Positions 41,882-51,030 of a DNA stretch of 64,000 nucleotides are shown here, one piece after another (position 1 is the stretch's first letter; each line of letters begins with the position of its first letter). A program made the position numbers and the translations under genes. Under the pieces are notes generated by a model. It worked only from the letters and a program-made list of their open reading frames with translations, did no database searches and was not told the origin of the DNA. Location: contig JACQXM010000027.1 in assembly GCA_016208685.1 (NCBI GenBank), forward strand, positions 62,001 through 126,000, read 5' to 3'. The DNA is from Planctomycetota bacterium. GTDB lineage: Bacteria > Planctomycetota > Phycisphaerae > UBA1845.

Positions 41882-42967
41882 ATGAGTTCGATCCTGACAT
41901 TGTCGCGGCGCGTCAGCCCCCTGGGCGTGGATTTGGGCGCCCATGGGGTGCGCATCGTGCAGTGGGCCCGCGTCCGCGGCGACTATGTGCCGGTGGGCGC
42001 CGCGGCCTTCGAAGCCGCCGCACCTGTCGTTGAGTCCGCGCCCGGCGAGCGCGCGGCGCACCTGAAGGACTGCCGGCGCCTCGCCGCGTTCCGCGGGCGA
42101 CACGCCATCCTGGCGCTTTCCTCGCCCGACGTGCAGTTCTATGCCTTAGAACTGCCGCCGGTCACCGGGCGCGAGCTGGCTCAGGTCGTGCGCTTCGAGG
42201 TGGAACGCCTGATGACGGAAACCACCTCGGCGGTGGAGACGCAGCACTGGTCCCTGCCGGCCACCAAGGTGCCGGCGCCCAACGCTATCGGCGTGGCCGC
42301 CTCCCTGGAACGTATCACCGAGCAGCTCGCCATTTGCCGCGACGCCGGTCTGACGTGCACCGTGGTCGACACTTTCGCCACCGCCCTGGCGCGACTGGGC
42401 GTGCTGCTGCACCGATGGCCCGATGACGTCGTGTGGGGCATGCTTGACCTCAGCGGACGCGCGGCGCGACTTGTGCTTTGCAGTGAAGGCGCACCGGTGC
42501 TGGTGCGCGTCGTCGGCACCGGCGGACAAACGTGGACCCAGCGCGTCGCCGAGTCCCTCAGCATCAGTCCGACGGCTGCCGACGTCCAGAAATGTGAACA
42601 GGGCGTCGCCCCCCCGGCACGCAGCGAGGCCGCCGGCGAACCGGCGGTCGCGCCCTCGGAGCTGTCCGCGATGCTGCTGGGCATCCTGCGCAGCGACGTG
42701 CATGGTCTGGCCGCCGAGGTCAAGCGTTCCTACGAGTACGTACGGAGCTGTTATCCGCGCAAGCAGGCCGCTGACCTGGTCCTGGTCGGTGGTGGAGCCG
42801 GTATGCCGAACCTGGCGGCGCATCTGGCGCATCTGTTGGGTATTCCCGTGCGTGGCGCCTCGGCGTACCTCGAGGGCCGCGACTGTCGCCTTCGCTGGGA
42901 CCCCAAGGTCAAGCAACCGTTCGAGACGTTCGCCGTGGCAGGCGGCCTGGCCGCGGGAGATTCGTAA
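41882..42967 (+). CDS. pilM: PilM-like actin-fold pilus assembly protein
   Basis: The 361-residue protein has the actin-like start GVDLGAHGVRIVQWARVRGDY, the phosphate-binding-type TYpeI motifs such as VVDTFATALARL, WGMLDLSGRAARLVLCSEG and LVGGGAGMPNLAAHLAHLLGIPV, and the region SDVQFYALELPPVTGRELAQVVRFEVERL. PilM is a cytosolic ring protein that binds the N-terminus of PilN. It starts 16 bases after pilC. Confidence 0.9.
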   Translation: MSSILTLSRRVSPLGVDLGAHGVRIVQWARVRGDYVPVGAAAFEAAAPVVESAPGERAAHLKDCRRLAAFRGRHAILALSSPDVQFYALELPPVTGRELAQVVRFEVERLMTETTSAVETQHWSLPATKVPAPNAIGVAASLERITEQLAICRDAGLTCTVVDTFATALARLGVLLHRWPDDVVWGMLDLSGRAARLVLCSEGAPVLVRVVGTGGQTWTQRVAESLSISPTAADVQKCEQGVAPPARSEAAGEPAVAPSELSAMLLGILRSDVHGLAAEVKRSYEYVRSCYPRKQAADLVLVGGGAGMPNLAAHLAHLLGIPVRGASAYLEGRDCRLRWDPKVKQPFETFAVAGGLAAGDS

Positions 42968-43034
42968 CCCGGGCAACGGTTGGAACGCGGTTGCCGGGGC
43001 CGCGCCGCGGAGTCGCCCGCTTAGATGGCTGCGT

Positions 43035-43679
43035 ATGGTGCGTGTCAATCTCATCCCGGATTCGCTCGTGATCTCGCTGGCGAGAGGGCGGCGGCTCCGT
43101 CGCTGGTCCACCGCCGTGGGCACGGCGATGCTTGCGGCGCTCTTCGGGCTGGGGCTCGATTGGTGGCGCAGCGCCGAGGCCGCCGCGCTCCGCCGGCAAG
43201 AGGCGCAACTGGCCGAGGAGCTTGCCGGCGTGCGCACCGAACTGCGAACCGTCACGACGGAAGCGGAACTGGCCCTCAGTCAGCTCCAGCGGGCCGACGC
43301 CCTTCGCGCCAAGCGGGCGTGGTCGGACTTGCTCCTTCTGGTCGGAGCCTGCCTGCCGGAGACCAGTTGGTTGACCTCGGTGGGCACCGACCCCGCGCGA
43401 CCCGCTGGCGTCCAGAACCGCCCCGCCACCGTGGCACCGCCCACCCCGGCCGCAGGGACCGCCGCAGCCCAGGCCAAGACGGACAAGCAGGCGGTCACCA
43501 TCGAGGCTCCGCGGAAGCTCCGCTTGCTGGGGTATGCCGCACAACCCGGTGAACCGCATGCCTTCGTCACGCAGCTTAAGGCCGCCGAGGTGTTTACGAA
43601 CGTGACCCTGGTGGGCACGCAGCGCGAGCCCGTGCGCGATGGCTCCTATTACCGGTTCGATGTGGTCTGCGAGTGGTAA
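43035..43679 (+). CDS. pilN: PilN-like membrane protein
   Basis: The 214-residue product begins MVRVNLIPDSL, the conserved cytosolic PilN motif that docks into PilM. A membrane helix follows (STAVGTAMLAALFGLGLDWW), then a coiled coil and a periplasmic domain with a Pro/Ala/Thr linker (residues about 125-150). It starts about 65 bases after pilM. The related frame open from 42423 upstream is not needed. Confidence 0.88.
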   Translation: MVRVNLIPDSLVISLARGRRLRRWSTAVGTAMLAALFGLGLDWWRSAEAAALRRQEAQLAEELAGVRTELRTVTTEAELALSQLQRADALRAKRAWSDLLLLVGACLPETSWLTSVGTDPARPAGVQNRPATVAPPTPAAGTAAAQAKTDKQAVTIEAPRKLRLLGYAAQPGEPHAFVTQLKAAEVFTNVTLVGTQREPVRDGSYYRFDVVCEW

Positions 43680-43681
43680 AC

Positions 43682-44332
43682 ATGAGGCGAGACGCTAACT
43701 GGCCCTTGATCGCCATTGACCTGCTCGGCAGCGCTCTGGTCGCCGCCTGCCTCGCAGTGTTTACCTGGGCGACGCTGTGGAACAACCAGAGACTGGAGAA
43801 GGAGATCGTCACCCTTCGGCAGACGATCGCGGGTTCCCAGCAAGCCCTGGCGACGCTGCAAGGCGTGCGTGACCGGCAGCGGACAGAGGCGGCCCGCCGG
43901 CACGCCGAGCTGGCGCAGCGCGGCCGGCTGCCCGCCGCAGCACCCCTGGAGGAGTACTTCCAGGTGCTCTCCGGGCTCGCCGCCAGGCACCGCCTGAGTG
44001 TCATAGGCCAGACACCCAGCGAGTCGCGTTCCTACCCGGGCCTGCTGGAACAGTGCTTCACCTACGAAGTCGCGGGCACTACCGGCGACCTGCTTCGCTT
44101 CCTGCGGGAGATCGAGGAGACGGGTTACTGGGCGGACGTCAGCTACCTGAAGATCGACGAGGGGCGCTCGTCGGGCGAGCCGACGGTCGGCCGGCGCGTG
44201 GCGGCGCTCACCGTCAGCCTCTTCTCCAGCCCACCGGCGGCGCCCAAGCCGTTGCCGCCGGGAGCGCCTCCGGTCCCGGTCCGCGCCACACCTCCGGCCG
44301 GCGCGCCGCAGTCCCCTGCGGAGAGCGGATGA
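43682..44332 (+). CDS. pilO: PilO-like membrane protein
   Basis: The 216-residue product has an N-terminal membrane helix (LIAIDLLGSALVAACLAVFTWATLW), a coiled coil (LEKEIVTLRQTIAGSQQALATLQGVRDRQR) and a ferredoxin-like domain with LEEYFQVLSGLAARHRLSVIGQ and LLRFLREIEETGYWADVSYLKID. It ends in a Pro-rich tail. PilO pairs with PilN in the periplasmic alignment complex. ATG 43682 lies three bases after the pilN stop, and its end overlaps the next gene. Confidence 0.87.
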   Translation: MRRDANWPLIAIDLLGSALVAACLAVFTWATLWNNQRLEKEIVTLRQTIAGSQQALATLQGVRDRQRTEAARRHAELAQRGRLPAAAPLEEYFQVLSGLAARHRLSVIGQTPSESRSYPGLLEQCFTYEVAGTTGDLLRFLREIEETGYWADVSYLKIDEGRSSGEPTVGRRVAALTVSLFSSPPAAPKPLPPGAPPVPVRATPPAGAPQSPAESG

Positions 44333-44883
44333 TGACGCAGCACAAGAAACGCATCTACTTCGCGGTCATGGGGCTCAGCGGCGCGGCACTGTTCGTCGAC
44401 CGGGTCCTGCTGGGAGAGGCATCGGTGACCGCGCCGCGGCTGGCTGCGGCGCTGCCCACCGGAACCGCGCCCGGCGGCGCACCGGCGGCTCCCGCCGCGG
44501 CGCCCGGCATTCCGGAAGTCCCCTTTCCGCGCCAGCTCCCGCGGCGCGACGCTCAGTCGCCGGTGCGTGACCTGTTCGCCCCGCCCGGAGAGGAGCCCGC
44601 CGACTCGGGCGAGTTCCCTGAGGGAGGTCCCCGGAGCGCACGCCGCGCTCCCAGCGCTGATCACCTCTCGCGTGACACATTTGCGACACAACACCGCCTG
44701 CAGGCGGTGCTGGTGGAGGAGGGTCTGAACATCGCGGTGGTCGGCGGACGTTGGCTGCGCGACGGCGATGCCCTCGGCGGGTGCGCTCTTATCGGCATTT
44801 CCGAGAATCAGGCGCTTTTCCGCTGCTACGATGGTGACATAAGTCTGTCCATCGGCGACGACCCGACCCAAGAGCGCCGCTAA
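44329..44883 (+). CDS. PilP/GspC-like protein of the pilus operon
   Basis: The 184-residue protein has an N-terminal membrane segment (FAVMGLSGAALFVDRVLL), a Pro/Ala/Gly-rich linker, and a small C-terminal beta domain (HRLQAVLVEEGLNIAVVGGRWLRDGDALGGCALIGISENQALFRCYDGDISLSIGDD). This is the layout of PilP or GspC, whose homology-region domain binds the secretin. No PilQ/GspD secretin is present in the window. Its start overlaps the pilO stop (ATGATGA). Confidence 0.68.
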   Translation: MMTQHKKRIYFAVMGLSGAALFVDRVLLGEASVTAPRLAAALPTGTAPGGAPAAPAAAPGIPEVPFPRQLPRRDAQSPVRDLFAPPGEEPADSGEFPEGGPRSARRAPSADHLSRDTFATQHRLQAVLVEEGLNIAVVGGRWLRDGDALGGCALIGISENQALFRCYDGDISLSIGDDPTQERR

Positions 44884-45000
44884 ACCGAGTCCCGCGCCGC
44901 GACGATATCGTAAATCAGTGGTCGGAACCCATACACCCACAGGCCGACCCCTGCCGGAGGCACCGGAAGCGGCCTGGCAAACTGAGGAATGAGTGCAGCT

Positions 45001-45513
45001 ATGATGACGCACAGGAATCGGTTGCGGGGCTTCAGTCTCGTCGAGCTCGTGATCGTGGTGGTGATCATCGGGGTCATCGCCGCCATCGCCGTGCCGCGCA
45101 TCAGCCGGGGCGCCAAGGGTGCCGGCGACGCGTCCTTGCGCGGAAGTCTCGCCGGTCTGAGAAACGCCATCGATATGTACGCAGCGGAGCATGGCGGCAC
45201 CTTTCCCGCCGGGGCTGACCAAACGGCCATCGAGGACAAGCTCACCAAGATGACCGACGCCTCGGGCAACGTGGGCACTACCGCGGGCGTGCACATTTAT
45301 GGCCCCTACCTGCGCGGCGGCTTCCCGCCGGCACCGGTCGGCGCCAATAAGGGCAAGAAAACGATCAAGATCGTAACCGGCGACCCCACGGCCACGGCGG
45401 CCACCGAGGCCACGGGCGAAGGTTGGATCTACAGCACCGACACCGGCAAGGTGATTATCAACACCATCGCCACGGACGACAGCAGCCCGGCGGTGGCGTA
45501 CAGCTCGTACTAG
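45001..45513 (+). CDS. Type II secretion/type IV pilin-like major pseudopilin
   Basis: The 170-residue product has a class III signal: RLRG followed by FSLVELVIVVVIIGVIAAIAVPRIS, with Gly at -1 and Glu at +5, so prepilin peptidase can cut and methylate it. The helix is followed by ADQTA and a C-terminal beta region (GVHIYGPYLRGGFPPAP, EGWIYSTDTGKVIINT). This IYGPYLRGGFP/GWIYS pattern is typical of GspG-like pseudopilins in planctomycetes. ATG 45001 (alternatively 44989) was chosen to keep the short leader. A hairpin terminator follows. Confidence 0.9.
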   Translation: MMTHRNRLRGFSLVELVIVVVIIGVIAAIAVPRISRGAKGAGDASLRGSLAGLRNAIDMYAAEHGGTFPAGADQTAIEDKLTKMTDASGNVGTTAGVHIYGPYLRGGFPPAPVGANKGKKTIKIVTGDPTATAATEATGEGWIYSTDTGKVIINTIATDDSSPAVAYSSY

Positions 45514-45573
45514 CGCGCCGCACCGCGACACGGCTTCGCCGGCCGCGGCAGTTGAGCGTGCAGCAAAGGCCAT

Positions 45574-45618
45574 GGCGGCCGTGCGGCGGGCATCGCTGGC
45601 GCACGGCCGCCCGTTTTT
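45574..45618 (+). terminator. Rho-independent terminator after the pseudopilin gene
   Basis: A perfect 12-base stem GGCGGCCGTGCG/CGCACGGCCGCC (45574-45585, 45600-45611) encloses a 14-base loop and is followed by CGTTTTT. It would end or attenuate transcription after the first pseudopilin gene, allowing higher expression of that subunit than of the genes behind it. Confidence 0.75.
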
Positions 45619-45684
45619 GCGCTCCCCCTCGGCAAATATTGTACGCTTTCCGGCGGGAAGCTCTCTCTTTCCGGGGTTGGAACC

Positions 45685-46260
45685 ATGACGCCGTGCCGGT
45701 CAACCGCCAGCACCCGACGCCACGCTCGAGCGTTCACGCTCGTCGAAATGGTGATGGTGGTCACCATTATCGGCATTATCGCTTCGATCGCCGTGCCGCG
45801 CATCTCCGGGGCGGCGGCGGCCTCGCGTTCCAACGCCCTGGAGGCCACTCTAGCCAATGTGCGCAAGGCCATCGACGTCTACTACGCGGAGCACGGCCGG
45901 TACCCCGGCTATGACCCCGCCAACGGCGCCCCGGACGGAACGAAGTTCGTGGATCAGCTCCTTCTGTATTCGGACGAAGGTGGCCGGACGAACGCGACGC
46001 CCTCTCCGCCTTACATTTACGGTCCGTACCTGCGCGCCCCGTTCCCCAGGAACCCCACGAACAACTTACAGACGGTCTATGTGAAGGCCACACCCGCCGC
46101 GGCCGATCCTGCTGAGGGCTCCGTGGGCTGGGTAGCGGTTCTCTCACACGGGTACTTCGCAATCAGCGCTTCCGCGACCGTGCTGGAGACCGTCGGGGTC
46201 AAGGACGTACAGCTCAAGGATGTTCTCCGCTGCGTCGGGACGGCCATCAGCGGAACATGA
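45685..46260 (+). CDS. GspG-like pseudopilin
   Basis: The 191-residue protein is a paralogue of the preceding pseudopilin: ARA|FTLVEMVMVVTIIGIIASIAVPRIS, a long helix (SNALEATLANVRKAIDVYYAEHGRYPGYDPANG), then YIYGPYLRAPFPRNPTNN and a VGWVAVLSHGYFAIS strand. Here residue -1 is Ala rather than Gly. The Glu at +5 is kept. It lies after the terminator, about 70 bases downstream of it, so it may have its own promoter. Confidence 0.88.
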   Translation: MTPCRSTASTRRHARAFTLVEMVMVVTIIGIIASIAVPRISGAAAASRSNALEATLANVRKAIDVYYAEHGRYPGYDPANGAPDGTKFVDQLLLYSDEGGRTNATPSPPYIYGPYLRAPFPRNPTNNLQTVYVKATPAAADPAEGSVGWVAVLSHGYFAISASATVLETVGVKDVQLKDVLRCVGTAISGT

Positions 46261-46372
46261 CGGCGTGAGACGCCCATTCAGGGTGACAATCTGGCGGCCC
46301 GGAGCCGACCGCGGCGTAAGCCGTGCTGTTTCAACGCCCGGCGCGGCGTTCCGACACGACGGGAATTGGTCC

Positions 46373-46876
46373 ATGAAACTCTCACGACCCTCCAAGTGCC
46401 GAGGCGGGTGCCCCGTCGGTGCCTTCACCCTCATCGAAATGCTGCTGGTGATGGTGTTGATCGCCATTCTCAGCAGCATGGCGGTAGCGCAATACGGGCG
46501 CTTTGTCGCACGGCAGCGCGTGGAGGCCGCGTCGCGGAGGATCGTAGCGGACCTCAAGTACGCGCAGAAACAGGCCCGATCCACCAGCGCTGCACAAGAA
46601 GTGCAGTTCGACCTGGTGAAAAGCAGTTATACCTTGGTGGGCATGGCGGACCCCGACCACGCCGTGGGCAACTACATGGTTCGCCTGTCCAGGGACCCCT
46701 ATCAGGCGCGCCTCATGTCCGCCGACTTCGGCGGCGACGCGTCGGTCATCTACAACGGCCATGGCGTCCCCGACAGCGGCGGAACGATCACCGTGAAAGT
46801 CGGCAACCTGAGCAAGACCATCACCCTGACGGGTAACGGAGGTCGGACGTTCGAGTCCGCGATCGCCTACGAATGA
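46373..46876 (+). CDS. GspH-like minor pseudopilin
   Basis: The 167-residue product carries GGCPVGA|FTLIEMLLVMVLIAILSSMAVAQYGRF (Ala at -1, Glu at +5), then RRIVADLKYAQKQARSTSAAQEVQFDLVKSSYTL, the GspH consensus after the helix, and a C-terminal beta sandwich. GspH-type proteins form part of the pseudopilus tip. Its end overlaps the next gene by four bases. Confidence 0.85.
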   Translation: MKLSRPSKCRGGCPVGAFTLIEMLLVMVLIAILSSMAVAQYGRFVARQRVEAASRRIVADLKYAQKQARSTSAAQEVQFDLVKSSYTLVGMADPDHAVGNYMVRLSRDPYQARLMSADFGGDASVIYNGHGVPDSGGTITVKVGNLSKTITLTGNGGRTFESAIAYE

Positions 46877-48003
46877 GCCGTCCAACCACCCCAACTCGTC
46901 GGACGCGGGCCCCCGGGTATACCCTGGTGGAGCTGTCGCTGAGCATGGCGGCGACCGCGCTCATCATGACCGGGCTCGCCTCGGCGATGGTTCTTACCAC
47001 GCGCGCCATTCCCACGGGAAAAACGGCGGTCGAGGCGCAGACGCAGGCGTTTCACGCCGCGGAGGAGATAGCCGCGGACCTCTACTGCGCCCGCTCCTTC
47101 ACCGTGAGAACCGCCCTGGCGGCAGAGTTCACGGTCGCCGACCGCACCGGCGATGCCAGCCCGGACACCATCCGCTACGAGTGGTCGGGGGTGGCCGGCG
47201 CTCCCGTGATGCGGCGTTTCAACAACGATGCTGCCACGGAATTCCTCAGCGACGTCCGGGAATTCTCCCTCACCTACGGCCTGCGAAGCGTGGATGAGAC
47301 GACTACGCAACAAAGCAGCAGCACCAGCGCCGAAACGGTCCTCGGCTATTTCGACGGGTGGGCGGGAATCACCCCCACCAGCCAGTCGCAGAGTGTCAGC
47401 GACGTGGCTTGGATCTCCGAATACTTCACCGTCGCGCCGCCCGCGAACACCACCGCCATCACTTTCACACGCGCCCGCATGAGCATGAAGCGTGGCATTT
47501 CCGTACCTACGCTCGGCTACATCATGGAACTGCGCCGCTCGCAGGGCAGCGGCAGCTACTACCCGGCGGCACTGCCTTTGCTGACCAGCGCCGCCATCGC
47601 ACCCGGCACGCTGGGAACATCATTCCAGTGGGTCACGGCCACTTTCTCCGGCACGCCCATCACGGACCTCTCGCGCAACGACTTCTGCCTCGTGCTCAAG
47701 GGCCTCGGCGCCATCGGCATATCCGCCGAGAATTTCTATTCCGCCAGCGCCCCGGCGGACAGCACCGTGGGGACTTGGACCTCCACGGCGGGGGCCAGTT
47801 GGACCCCAACCAAGAACTTCCATAACCAGGACTTCCGCTTCTATGTTTATGGCACCTACACCACACAGACGACCAACACCGTCACCGTGACTCGTTCCTG
47901 GCTCGACTCCGTGCGCATGATGGTGCGCGCTGGTTCAGACGCTGCCGCGCGCATCGATACCGACGTACAAGTGCTCAACGGGCCGGAGGTGACGGGTCTG
48001 TAG
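46873..48003 (+). CDS. GspJ-like minor pseudopilin
   Basis: The 376-residue protein starts with a class III signal (RAPG|YTLVELSLSMAATALIMTGLASAMVLTT, Gly at -1, Glu at +5) and has the long helix and AEEIAADLYCARSFTVRT region of GspJ-like proteins. The C-terminal part (residues about 150-350) is a Thr/Ser-rich beta domain unlike standard GspJ and longer than usual. This may be a surface-displayed tip adhesin (inference). It is translationally coupled to the previous and followed by the GspI-like gene. Confidence 0.78.
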   Translation: MSRPTTPTRRTRAPGYTLVELSLSMAATALIMTGLASAMVLTTRAIPTGKTAVEAQTQAFHAAEEIAADLYCARSFTVRTALAAEFTVADRTGDASPDTIRYEWSGVAGAPVMRRFNNDAATEFLSDVREFSLTYGLRSVDETTTQQSSSTSAETVLGYFDGWAGITPTSQSQSVSDVAWISEYFTVAPPANTTAITFTRARMSMKRGISVPTLGYIMELRRSQGSGSYYPAALPLLTSAAIAPGTLGTSFQWVTATFSGTPITDLSRNDFCLVLKGLGAIGISAENFYSASAPADSTVGTWTSTAGASWTPTKNFHNQDFRFYVYGTYTTQTTNTVTVTRSWLDSVRMMVRAGSDAAARIDTDVQVLNGPEVTGL

Positions 48004-48110
48004 ATCAGTCCGGCTTGCCGGAAGCGGAATGCCTGGTGTCAGCGATGAGGAACGAACCATTGAGAAGTCAGGCAGTGCGGCGACTGCGGCCACGTTTCAG
48101 GAGTCGGGTC

Positions 48111-48695
48111 ATGGGATGTACCATGAGTCCGTCGCCAGGGCGCCATACCGGGCGCGGCGCCGCGGCATTCAGCCTGGCGGAGGTACTCGTTTCGCTGGTT
48201 CTCGCCTCGGGGCTGGTGGTGGTTTCCCTCAACACCGTGGGATCCAGCGCGCTGGGCCGGCGGGTGACGAGCGAGCATGCGTGCGGGCAATTGCTGGCCC
48301 TTTCTTTGATGACGGAGATCATGCAGCAACCCTATAAGGACCTGGGTCTAGCGCCGCTCTTTGGACTCGAAGTAGGTGAGTTGGACGTGCTTGGCGGCAC
48401 ACGGGTAAACTTCGACGACGTGGATGATTACGATAACCTGTCCGAATCTCCGCCGAAAAAGAAAGCCGGCACGGCGTACACCGACCGCTCCGACTGGACG
48501 CGGACCGTGGCCGTCAGCTACGCCGACCCCAACAACTTGGCGCTCAATTCGCTCACCGACCAGGGCCTGAAACGCATCACGGTGGTGGTCAAGCGCAACG
48601 GCCGCGTCATGGCACAACTCGTGGCTTTGCGCGGCGGCGCCGTGGCCGGCGGGCTCATCCAGCGGGTGATCGAGCCGGCCCTGCTGCTGGAGTAA
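48111..48695 (+). CDS. GspI/PilV-like minor pseudopilin
   Basis: The 194-residue product has the signal RGAAA|FSLAEVLVSLVLASGLVVVSLNTVGSSALGRR (Ala at -1, Glu at +5). It then has a C-terminal alpha/beta domain with the TRTVAVSYADPNNLALNSLTDQGLKRITVVVKRNGRV segment, seen in PilV/GspI-like proteins of this lineage. ATG 48111 has an AGGAG site eight bases upstream; ATG 48015 would add 32 less plausible residues. Confidence 0.8.
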   Translation: MGCTMSPSPGRHTGRGAAAFSLAEVLVSLVLASGLVVVSLNTVGSSALGRRVTSEHACGQLLALSLMTEIMQQPYKDLGLAPLFGLEVGELDVLGGTRVNFDDVDDYDNLSESPPKKKAGTAYTDRSDWTRTVAVSYADPNNLALNSLTDQGLKRITVVVKRNGRVMAQLVALRGGAVAGGLIQRVIEPALLLE

Positions 48696-48700
48696 CAGCC

Positions 48701-49960
48701 ATGCGAGGCACGGGTAAACAACAGACGCGACGACGAGCCAGCGTGTACGTGCTGGTTCTCGGCTGCTCGCTGGCGGCCATGACCATAGCCGTGGGCGCCG
48801 TGCTTGCGGTTCGCGTGGACCGCCGCGGCGCCCTGCGCACCGGCGATTTTCTGGAGGCCCGCCTCTACGCCCAGTCGGCCGTGGAGATCGGCCAGTGGAT
48901 GGTCACCGACACCACCTGGCGCTCCACCAAACCGCAGGGCGCCTGGAAGCTCAACCAGCCGCTGGGACGCGGCCTGTACTCGCTCTACGCCGTCGACCCC
49001 GTGGACGCCAACTTCGCGAACAACGCGTCGGACCACGTCATTCTCACCGGGATCGGCACCATCGGAACGACGGTCTACAAGCTCTCTGTGGAACTGGAAC
49101 CCTTCGGGCCGGCCGGCCTGAATTGTCTGGCCTCCGCGATGCACACCAACACCGCCTTCGACACCACGACGACGATCACGATCAGCGCGCCTCTTTCCTC
49201 TAATGGAACCGCGAGAGTGCGCGCCACGGGGGTGGTCAACGGCAACATCGAGGCCGTGGGGACCATACAGCTCGATGGGGGCTGCACCGGTACAACGACA
49301 ACGGGAATCGCCGCAAAGCAGGTGCCGACCTCAAGCGCCTTCGATTATTACATCGCCAACGCCGTAGAGATCCCGTTTGCGTCCCTGCCCGGCGGCGCTA
49401 TCAAGAATGCCCTGCTCACCCCCGGCGCAAACCCCTATGGTCCGACAACCCATCCCAAGGGATTGTATCTGATCCGTTGCAACAACAACACCATCACCGT
49501 TCAGGATTCGCGCATCCGCGGGTCGCTGATTCTCCTTGATCCGGGCGCGAACAGCACGCTCAAGGGCAGCGTGAACATCGAGACCGACGATCCGGCGTTG
49601 CCCGCGATCATGGTTCGGGGAACAATGAGCTTCGGCTGGACGGGGGACCTTCTAGAGTCGAACGGCTCGAACCCAAACTTCAACCCTGTGGGATCTCCCT
49701 ACCAGGGGATTACCGACACAGACACCGCCGACACCTATCCCGGAATCATCAAGGGGCTGGTCTATGTCAGCGGAGACCTGACACTCAGCGCCACGCAGAC
49801 CTACAACGGCGCCATGGTGTGCGGCGGCACCCTCAATGCGACCGGCCCAGTTACGGTCACCCACGACAACAATCTCATCAACGCGCCGCCGCCTGGTTTC
49901 GAAGTCTCGTACCGTCCCATGACACCGCTCGCCGGCAGTTGGACCCGAGTTGTCAACTAG
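48701..49960 (+). CDS. PilX-like minor pilin/secreted repeat protein
   Basis: The 419-residue product has an N-terminal Arg-rich stretch followed by one hydrophobic helix (ASVYVLVLGCSLAAMTIAVGAVLAV), then PilX-type FLEARLYAQSAVEIGQWMVTDT. The rest is a long beta-helix-like region (ITISAPLSSNGTARVRATGVVNGNIEAVGTIQLDGG, GLYLIRCNNNTITVQDSRIRGSLILL, PGIIKGLVYVSGDLTLSATQTYNGAMVCGGTLNATGPVTV). It lacks a class III signal, as PilX-like proteins of this family do. A right-handed beta-helix suggests a surface-exposed or polymer-binding part. It is the last gene of the pilus operon. Confidence 0.72.
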   Translation: MRGTGKQQTRRRASVYVLVLGCSLAAMTIAVGAVLAVRVDRRGALRTGDFLEARLYAQSAVEIGQWMVTDTTWRSTKPQGAWKLNQPLGRGLYSLYAVDPVDANFANNASDHVILTGIGTIGTTVYKLSVELEPFGPAGLNCLASAMHTNTAFDTTTTITISAPLSSNGTARVRATGVVNGNIEAVGTIQLDGGCTGTTTTGIAAKQVPTSSAFDYYIANAVEIPFASLPGGAIKNALLTPGANPYGPTTHPKGLYLIRCNNNTITVQDSRIRGSLILLDPGANSTLKGSVNIETDDPALPAIMVRGTMSFGWTGDLLESNGSNPNFNPVGSPYQGITDTDTADTYPGIIKGLVYVSGDLTLSATQTYNGAMVCGGTLNATGPVTVTHDNNLINAPPPGFEVSYRPMTPLAGSWTRVVN

Positions 49961-49967
49961 GCGTTTC

Positions 49968-49995
49968 GCGGCGGGCACGAATCGGTGCCTGCCGC
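49968..49995. terminator. Convergent bidirectional hairpin
   Basis: An 11-base stem GCGGCGGGCAC/GTGCCTGCCGC with one G-T wobble and a six-base loop lies in the short gap between the convergent pilin-like and FkbM genes. No U-tract follows, so it may be a weak or factor-dependent bidirectional stop. Confidence 0.5.
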
Positions 49996-50012
49996 TCCGC
50001 GCGGCCGTCGGA

Positions 50013-50804
50013 TCACGCCACCGCGGTGATCAGGTCCTCGCGCTCCCGCCGCACCGCCACGAAGTTGCTGCCCCGGAAGTCCTCGTGCGCAAACTCGTAC
50101 TCGCGGAACTCGACGTGATCGGGGTAGACCTTACCCACGCGGTAGCCCCGCTCCGAGAAGAAGGCATGGAAGTCGCGGAGCAGGAACTTGGTCAGGATGC
50201 TCACCTTCCCGTACTCAAACTGTACCACGTCGACCTTGCCCGCGGCAAACGTGTCTGAAAGTCCCGCCAACACCAGGCTCTCGGCCCCCTCGACGTCGAG
50301 CTTGATCATCTCCACGCGTTCGACGTTCCGCGAAGCGACGTAGGCGTCCCCGGTCATGACGCGCCCCACAGCCGTGCGATGCGGGAACTCGTGCGGGTAC
50401 TCCGTCATCGTGGTGATGCTGCTCACCTGCGGGAAGTATCGTAGCGGCACCTCTCCCTCGCGGTCCGCGAGTCCGAAGTCGTTGACCATGACACCCTTGA
50501 CGCCCTCCACCCCGCGGCGAAGCTCGGCCGCGGTGTCGGGCATGATCTCGAAGCAATGAATGGCGGCGGCGGGGAAGGCCTGACGGGCCAGCCTCGTCCA
50601 GTCCCCGACGTTGGCCCCCACGTCGAAGATGCAGGAGAAACCGAAGCGCGACCAGGCTCGAAGCACGAACGCCTCACCGTTGTGGTCGAAGGCGTAATCG
50701 TCGGCGTTTTCATAGCAATCGAGGAACCGGGCGCACTTGCGCGCCACCAGCCGCACCAGCCGGCCGCGGCGGTGCGTCGCGATGTATCGGCCGATGAGGG
50801 ACAT
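50013..50804 (-). CDS. FkbM-family methyltransferase
   Basis: The 263-residue protein matches the FkbM family: FSCIFDVGANVGDWTRLARQAFPAAAIHCFEIMPDTAAEL (SAM-binding motif I), VMVNDFGLADREGEVPLRYFP, VERVEMIKLDVEGAESLVLAGL and KVDVVQFEYG. Such enzymes methylate sugars or other hydroxyls and often sit in polysaccharide loci. ATG 50804 has a GGGAG site. It is divergent from a glycosyltransferase gene. Confidence 0.9.
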   Translation of the reverse strand: MSLIGRYIATHRRGRLVRLVARKCARFLDCYENADDYAFDHNGEAFVLRAWSRFGFSCIFDVGANVGDWTRLARQAFPAAAIHCFEIMPDTAAELRRGVEGVKGVMVNDFGLADREGEVPLRYFPQVSSITTMTEYPHEFPHRTAVGRVMTGDAYVASRNVERVEMIKLDVEGAESLVLAGLSDTFAAGKVDVVQFEYGKVSILTKFLLRDFHAFFSERGYRVGKVYPDHVEFREYEFAHEDFRGSNFVAVRREREDLITAVA

Positions 50805-51030
50805 GCTCGCTCCCGGAAGTCCGCCCGGGCGCCGCGCCGCGCCCCACGCGCGAAGATCGTACAGTCGCCGTGGCGGGACAGGCAAGCCGCGTCGCCTGGT
50901 GCCCTCCGTGGCGCGCGGTTTGGTTTCCGGCGCACCGATGTCGCGGGGCCACCAGCCACCGTGGGCCGGGATCACTCGGAGTCTCTCCCGTAGTCCTTGC
51001 CACCGTTGCCCTCGGTTGTCCGTCCTGACT

